DNA of 37,730 nt, taken from the NCBI GenBank assembly GCA_023443095.1, contig JAEZVV010000128.1, positions 1-37,730 on the forward strand. Direction: 5' to 3'. The notes beneath the pieces were generated by a model that was not told where the DNA came from, searched no databases, and worked only from the letters and a program-made list of their open reading frames with translations. The DNA comes from Pseudomonadota bacterium. Its GTDB lineage: Bacteria; Pseudomonadota; Gammaproteobacteria; Burkholderiales; Burkholderiaceae_F. Each line of letters opens with the position of its first letter. Position 1 is the stretch's first letter. The position numbers and the translations under genes were made by a program. Below, piece after piece: positions 34,439 through 37,730 of the stretch.

Positions 34439-36622
34439 GTGAAGTGGCCGGTTCGGTCGACGCGGCGCATCAGCATCTCGACCAAGCTCAACCTGCTGAC
34501 CATTGGTGTCCTGCTGACGACCGCGTGTTCGGTCGGAGTGGCGATCATGCACATGCAGGGCCGCTCGAACTTGGCGGCGCTCGAACATCACGCCGAGGAT
34601 CTGGCGCGCACCCTGGCGCAGACCTCCGAGGCGCTTTTTTATACCGGCGATCGCGCTGCGTTGGCGAGCCGGCTGGACGCCTTGGCCGGCAACCGCGACA
34701 TGGCGTACGCCGCCTTTTACGGCGCGGACGGTTCGCTGCTCAACTACCGGTTGTATCGCTCTGACGTCGCCTTGCCTGCGGCCGGCTCGGCTGGACACGA
34801 CCAGACCGCCTCCGGGTACCGAGTAATCGACGTGACGTGGCCCGTGCGGCCGGCGGCGTCGCGCGCGGACGACAGCCGGCTGCAGGACGACGGCCGTTCC
34901 CCCGAGCTGGGACATGTGCGCGTAGGCCTGAGCGCGGAGTCCGCCCGCCGCGATGCCCTGGCTTTCATCATGCAGGCGGGCCGCTATGTGGTCGTGATCG
35001 GTGCGCTTGCCATTGCGATGACGCTGCTGCTGACGCGCCGCCTGGTCGAGCCCCTGCGGGAGCTGGCAGCGGCCGCCAAGCAGGTAGGGGCGGGTCGGCT
35101 CGGGCTCAAGATCCCGGTCCACTCCAACGACGAACTGGCCGATCTGGCACGCGCCTTCCAGCACATGATCGACAGCCTGGGCGCATCGCGCGCCCGCCTG
35201 CTCGAGTACCAAAGCGTGCTCGAGCGGCGGGTCGAGGCGCGGACCCACGACCTCAAGCGGGCGACGGCCCGGGCGCTCGATCTGGCCCAGCGCGACACCC
35301 TGACCGGGCTTGCCAATCGCGCTTATTTCAGCGAGAGCCTGGCTGCGGCCGTGGCCGATAGCAGCCGATTCGGCGAACACATGGCCCTGCTGTTCATCGA
35401 CCTCGACCAGTTCAAACGGGTCAACGACTCGCTTGGCCATCACGTCGGCGACCGCTTGCTCAGTCATGTCGCCGACGTCCTGCGCGCCTGCGTACGCGAA
35501 GGCGACCTGGTGGCGCGGCTGGGCGGCGACGAGTTCGTCGTCCTGGCGCGCGAAGTCGACAGCCGCGCCGATGTCGAGGCCGTGGTGCGCCGTCTGCTGA
35601 CGGCGATCCAGCGGCCGATCGAGGTCGACGGCACGCTGCTGCGCGGCGGCTTTTCGATCGGCATCGCGCTTTGCCCCGAACACAGCGGCGACGCCGCCGA
35701 TCTTTTGCGGATGGCCGACCTCGCCATGTATTCGGCCAAGCAGGCGGGACGCGGGAACCACGTCTTCTACACCGACGAGCTCAACGAACGTGCAGTCGAC
35801 CGGATGCGGGTCGAGACCGGGCTGCGGCGCGCGCTCGCCCGCGATGACGAGTTGTACCTGGTCTACCAGCCGCAGCTCGATGTCGCCAACGGCCACCTCA
35901 GCGGCTGCGAGGCCTTGCTGCGCTGGCGCCAGCCCGACGGCAGCCTGGTCCCGCCGGCGAGTTTCATTCCGGTGGCCGAAGACAGCGGACTGATTTTTGC
36001 CATCGGCGACTTCGTCCTGACCGAGGTGTGTCAGGCGCTGGCGCGTTGGCGCGACGCCGGCTACGAGCTGCCGCGGGTGGCGGTGAACGTGGCCGCGCCG
36101 CAGTTCGAGGATCCCGGCTTCTGCGAACGCGTGGCGCGTGTCCTTGAGCGCCATCAGATTCCGCCGGACCGGATCGAACTCGAGCTCACCGAGCGCCTGC
36201 TGATGAACGACTCCAATGCCGCGCGCGAGACGATGCACAGGCTCAAGCAGCTCGGCGTGGCGCTGGCTCTCGACGACTTCGGCACGGGGTACTCGAGCTT
36301 GGCCTACCTGTCGCGCCTGCCGCTCGATGTGCTGAAGATCGACCGCTCCTTCGTGATGGCTTCGACTTCCGACCCGGCTGCACACACCATCGTTCGATCG
36401 ATCGTGGCGCTCGCGCATTCGTTCGGCCACGACGTCGTCGCCGAAGGGGTAGAGACGGGCGAGCAATGGCGCCTGCTGCGGCGCGCCGGAGCTGACTACG
36501 TGCAGGGTTATCTCTTCGGGCCGCCGCTGGCCGAAGCTGCGTTCTCCGAGTGGGTGCGCGGTCCACGTGCCTGCGTGCCGCCGCGCCCGCGCATCGAAGA
36601 GCGGGCGGAGGCCCTCGCTTGA
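34439..36622 (+). CDS. CHASE8/HAMP GGDEF-EAL cyclic-di-GMP signalling protein, 727 aa
   Basis: Inner-membrane protein that should make and/or break c-di-GMP. Order: TM1 (about 17-37), periplasmic sensor region of CHASE8 type (about 38-180; ALEHHAEDLARTLAQTSEALF), TM2 (about 182-200), HAMP (to about 250), short coiled coil, GGDEF domain and EAL domain. The GGDEF motif is intact at 362-366 with inhibitory site REGD (353-356). The EAL domain has EALLRW (491-496), VAVNVAAPQF, ELTER, DDFGTGYSSL (612-) , LKIDRSF and AEGVET, so both activities look possible. The start is GTG 34439 with GGAG 5 nt before; a TTG upstream would add a non-family segment. The stop overlaps the TTG of the next gene (TTGA), so the two are coupled. 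Confidence 0.93.
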   Translation: MKWPVRSTRRISISTKLNLLTIGVLLTTACSVGVAIMHMQGRSNLAALEHHAEDLARTLAQTSEALFYTGDRAALASRLDALAGNRDMAYAAFYGADGSLLNYRLYRSDVALPAAGSAGHDQTASGYRVIDVTWPVRPAASRADDSRLQDDGRSPELGHVRVGLSAESARRDALAFIMQAGRYVVVIGALAIAMTLLLTRRLVEPLRELAAAAKQVGAGRLGLKIPVHSNDELADLARAFQHMIDSLGASRARLLEYQSVLERRVEARTHDLKRATARALDLAQRDTLTGLANRAYFSESLAAAVADSSRFGEHMALLFIDLDQFKRVNDSLGHHVGDRLLSHVADVLRACVREGDLVARLGGDEFVVLAREVDSRADVEAVVRRLLTAIQRPIEVDGTLLRGGFSIGIALCPEHSGDAADLLRMADLAMYSAKQAGRGNHVFYTDELNERAVDRMRVETGLRRALARDDELYLVYQPQLDVANGHLSGCEALLRWRQPDGSLVPPASFIPVAEDSGLIFAIGDFVLTEVCQALARWRDAGYELPRVAVNVAAPQFEDPGFCERVARVLERHQIPPDRIELELTERLLMNDSNAARETMHRLKQLGVALALDDFGTGYSSLAYLSRLPLDVLKIDRSFVMASTSDPAAHTIVRSIVALAHSFGHDVVAEGVETGEQWRLLRRAGADYVQGYLFGPPLAEAAFSEWVRGPRACVPPRPRIEERAEALA

Positions 36623-37730
36623 GCGTCTTGCTCGATGCCCCATCCTTGCGGCTGCTGCTGGGTGTGATCTGCCTCGGCACGACGGTGGTGACCCTGGTTC
36701 AGCTGCAATCGCGGCGCCAACGCGGGGCCGGCTGGTGGGCGGCGGCGCTGGTGGCCTGCACCCTGGGTTGGTGGTTCTGGGGGCCGTTGGCCGCGGGGCT
36801 GCCGGTGGTGCGCACCCTGGGCGCGATCTGCATGCTGTTGGTGCCGATCGGGGTGGCGTTTGCATTGTTTGCCCTGGCCCGGCAGCCGGCCCCGCAGCGG
36901 CTGATGCTGGCGGTGGTGGCTGCCGTCTTGGCCGCCAGCCTGGTCTGGAGCGAGGCATGGCGACCGCTTACCGTCAGCTTCAGCCTTGGCTGCGCCGTGC
37001 TTTTCGTGTTTGCCGCCTGGCCCTTGCTGAGGCCCTTGGCCGACATTCCGGCCGGCTTGCGCTGGCTGGTGGCGGCCAGCCTGCTGGTGGCCGCCGTCGG
37101 GCTGATGGTGCGCGCCTGCGTCATTGCGCTCGACCCCTACGCAGTGGCGGAGCCGGGCGCAGCCGCAGGCGAGCTCGGCCCCAGCCTGGCCTTGCTTGCC
37201 AACTTGGCTGGCATCGTAGTGGCCAATCTCGGCTACACCCTGATGCTGCGCGCTCGCGCCCAGGCCGACTTCATCCGCCAGGCGCGGCTTGACCCTCTGA
37301 CCGGCGTCTTGAACAGCGCCGGACTGCAGGAACGCATGACGGCGCTGGCGGCGTCGCCCGAGCAGGCGGGGCAGTCCGTGGCGCTGCTGATGGTCGATGT
37401 GCGAGACCTCACCGGAATCAACGCGCGCGCCGGCCATCTTGCGAGCGATCACCTCTTGCGCGAGCTTGCCAAGCGCTTGCGGCAGACCGTTCCGCGTGCA
37501 GCGATCGGGCGGGTGGCCGACGACAAGTTCCTGGTCGTCATGGTCGGTGCGGGCGAAGAGGCCGAGGCTCTGATCCAGAGCCTGCAAACTGCGGCGCGCG
37601 CGGATCGGATCGAACACGAACTTGCCTTCGGCCTCGCCACGGGCACGCTCGGCGAACACGATCCCTTGCGGCTCGCGGTGCAGGCCGAGAACCAGCTGGC
37701 GGTGCGCAAGCGCCGCCCGCCGTCCACGGG
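36619..37730 (+). CDS. Membrane protein with degenerate GGDEF domain (3' end outside window)
   Basis: The frame runs from TTG 36619 to the window edge without a stop, 370 residues. GGAGG lies 7 nt before the TTG, and the start overlaps the previous stop. The first 210 residues are strongly hydrophobic, with about six transmembrane segments and many Trp (GWWAAALVACTLGWWFWG). The next part begins like a GGDEF domain, RLDPLTGVLNSAGL, and has ALLMVDVRDLTGIN, but the active-site position reads GRVADDKFLVV in place of RxGGDEF, so diguanylate cyclase activity is unlikely. It may be a sensor or a GTP/c-di-GMP-binding partner of the upstream GGDEF-EAL protein (inference). What follows the window edge is unknown. 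Confidence 0.85.
   Translation, partial: MSVLLDAPSLRLLLGVICLGTTVVTLVQLQSRRQRGAGWWAAALVACTLGWWFWGPLAAGLPVVRTLGAICMLLVPIGVAFALFALARQPAPQRLMLAVVAAVLAASLVWSEAWRPLTVSFSLGCAVLFVFAAWPLLRPLADIPAGLRWLVAASLLVAAVGLMVRACVIALDPYAVAEPGAAAGELGPSLALLANLAGIVVANLGYTLMLRARAQADFIRQARLDPLTGVLNSAGLQERMTALAASPEQAGQSVALLMVDVRDLTGINARAGHLASDHLLRELAKRLRQTVPRAAIGRVADDKFLVVMVGAGEEAEALIQSLQTAARADRIEHELAFGLATGTLGEHDPLRLAVQAENQLAVRKRRPPST

Noticed and set aside
34334..36958. Long minus-strand open frame antisense to the GGDEF-EAL gene
   Set aside because: Opposite a gene with complete catalytic motifs; its predicted protein is low-complexity and has no start context.

Overview
The window is high-GC chromosomal DNA whose proteins and gene neighbourhoods look betaproteobacterial (Burkholderiales or Rhodocyclales type; I cannot fix the genus from sequence alone). 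Most of it is core genome: hemN, alaS, valS, pepA, holC, nrdJ, truC and tRNA-Ala, with regulators and small accessory genes between them. I see no insertion sequence, integrase, phage gene, CRISPR array or origin.

Layout. 1-5484: the 3' end of hemN, overlapped by a TauE/DsbD_2-type membrane protein, then alaS, a YhhY-like acetyltransferase and a small lipoprotein. 5543-8534: the nitrosative-stress pair hcp-hcr on the minus strand, with twin hairpins between the two genes and an upstream region holding an NsrR-like operator and an FNR-like box. 8535-9894: tusA, a conserved membrane-anchored unknown, and a TesA-like SGNH lipoprotein. 10003-12329: a MATE exporter divergent from a LysR regulator. 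12401-20561: the classical pepA-holC-valS block on the minus strand, with a DUF2486-like gene after holC and an oppositely oriented 906-residue metzincin lipoprotein inserted before valS. 20734-23219: a TerC-family transporter under a yybP-ykoY (Mn2+) riboswitch, divergent from a FabH-like synthase with a C-terminal extension. 23266-24621: a small secreted protein divergent from an AraC regulator. 24667-27766: the cobalamin-dependent ribonucleotide reductase nrdJ, with tandem NrdR boxes upstream. 27767-32495: a CysB-like regulator followed by four tightly spaced genes (VOC, ketopantoate-reductase-like, YycE-like VOC, beta-hydroxyacid dehydrogenase) and a convergent arylformamidase-like hydrolase; this is the least explained part of the window. 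32632-34186: tRNA-Ala(CGC) with its terminator, a nikR without nickel genes beside it, and truC. 34439-end: an intact CHASE8/HAMP-GGDEF-EAL protein overlapped by a membrane protein whose GGDEF motif is degenerate, cut off by the window edge.

How the genes work together. Oxygen and NO themes recur: oxygen-independent haem synthesis, Hcp/Hcr NO reduction with FNR/NsrR-like sites, and an oxygen-indifferent ribonucleotide reductase, which fits a facultative, possibly denitrifying, lifestyle (inference). Metal handling is the second theme (Mn riboswitch plus TerC, NikR, cobalamin-dependent NrdJ). Three convergent gene pairs each share one compact bidirectional terminator. The strongest regulatory readings are the Mn riboswitch, the tandem NrdR boxes about 31 bp apart, and the hcp control region.
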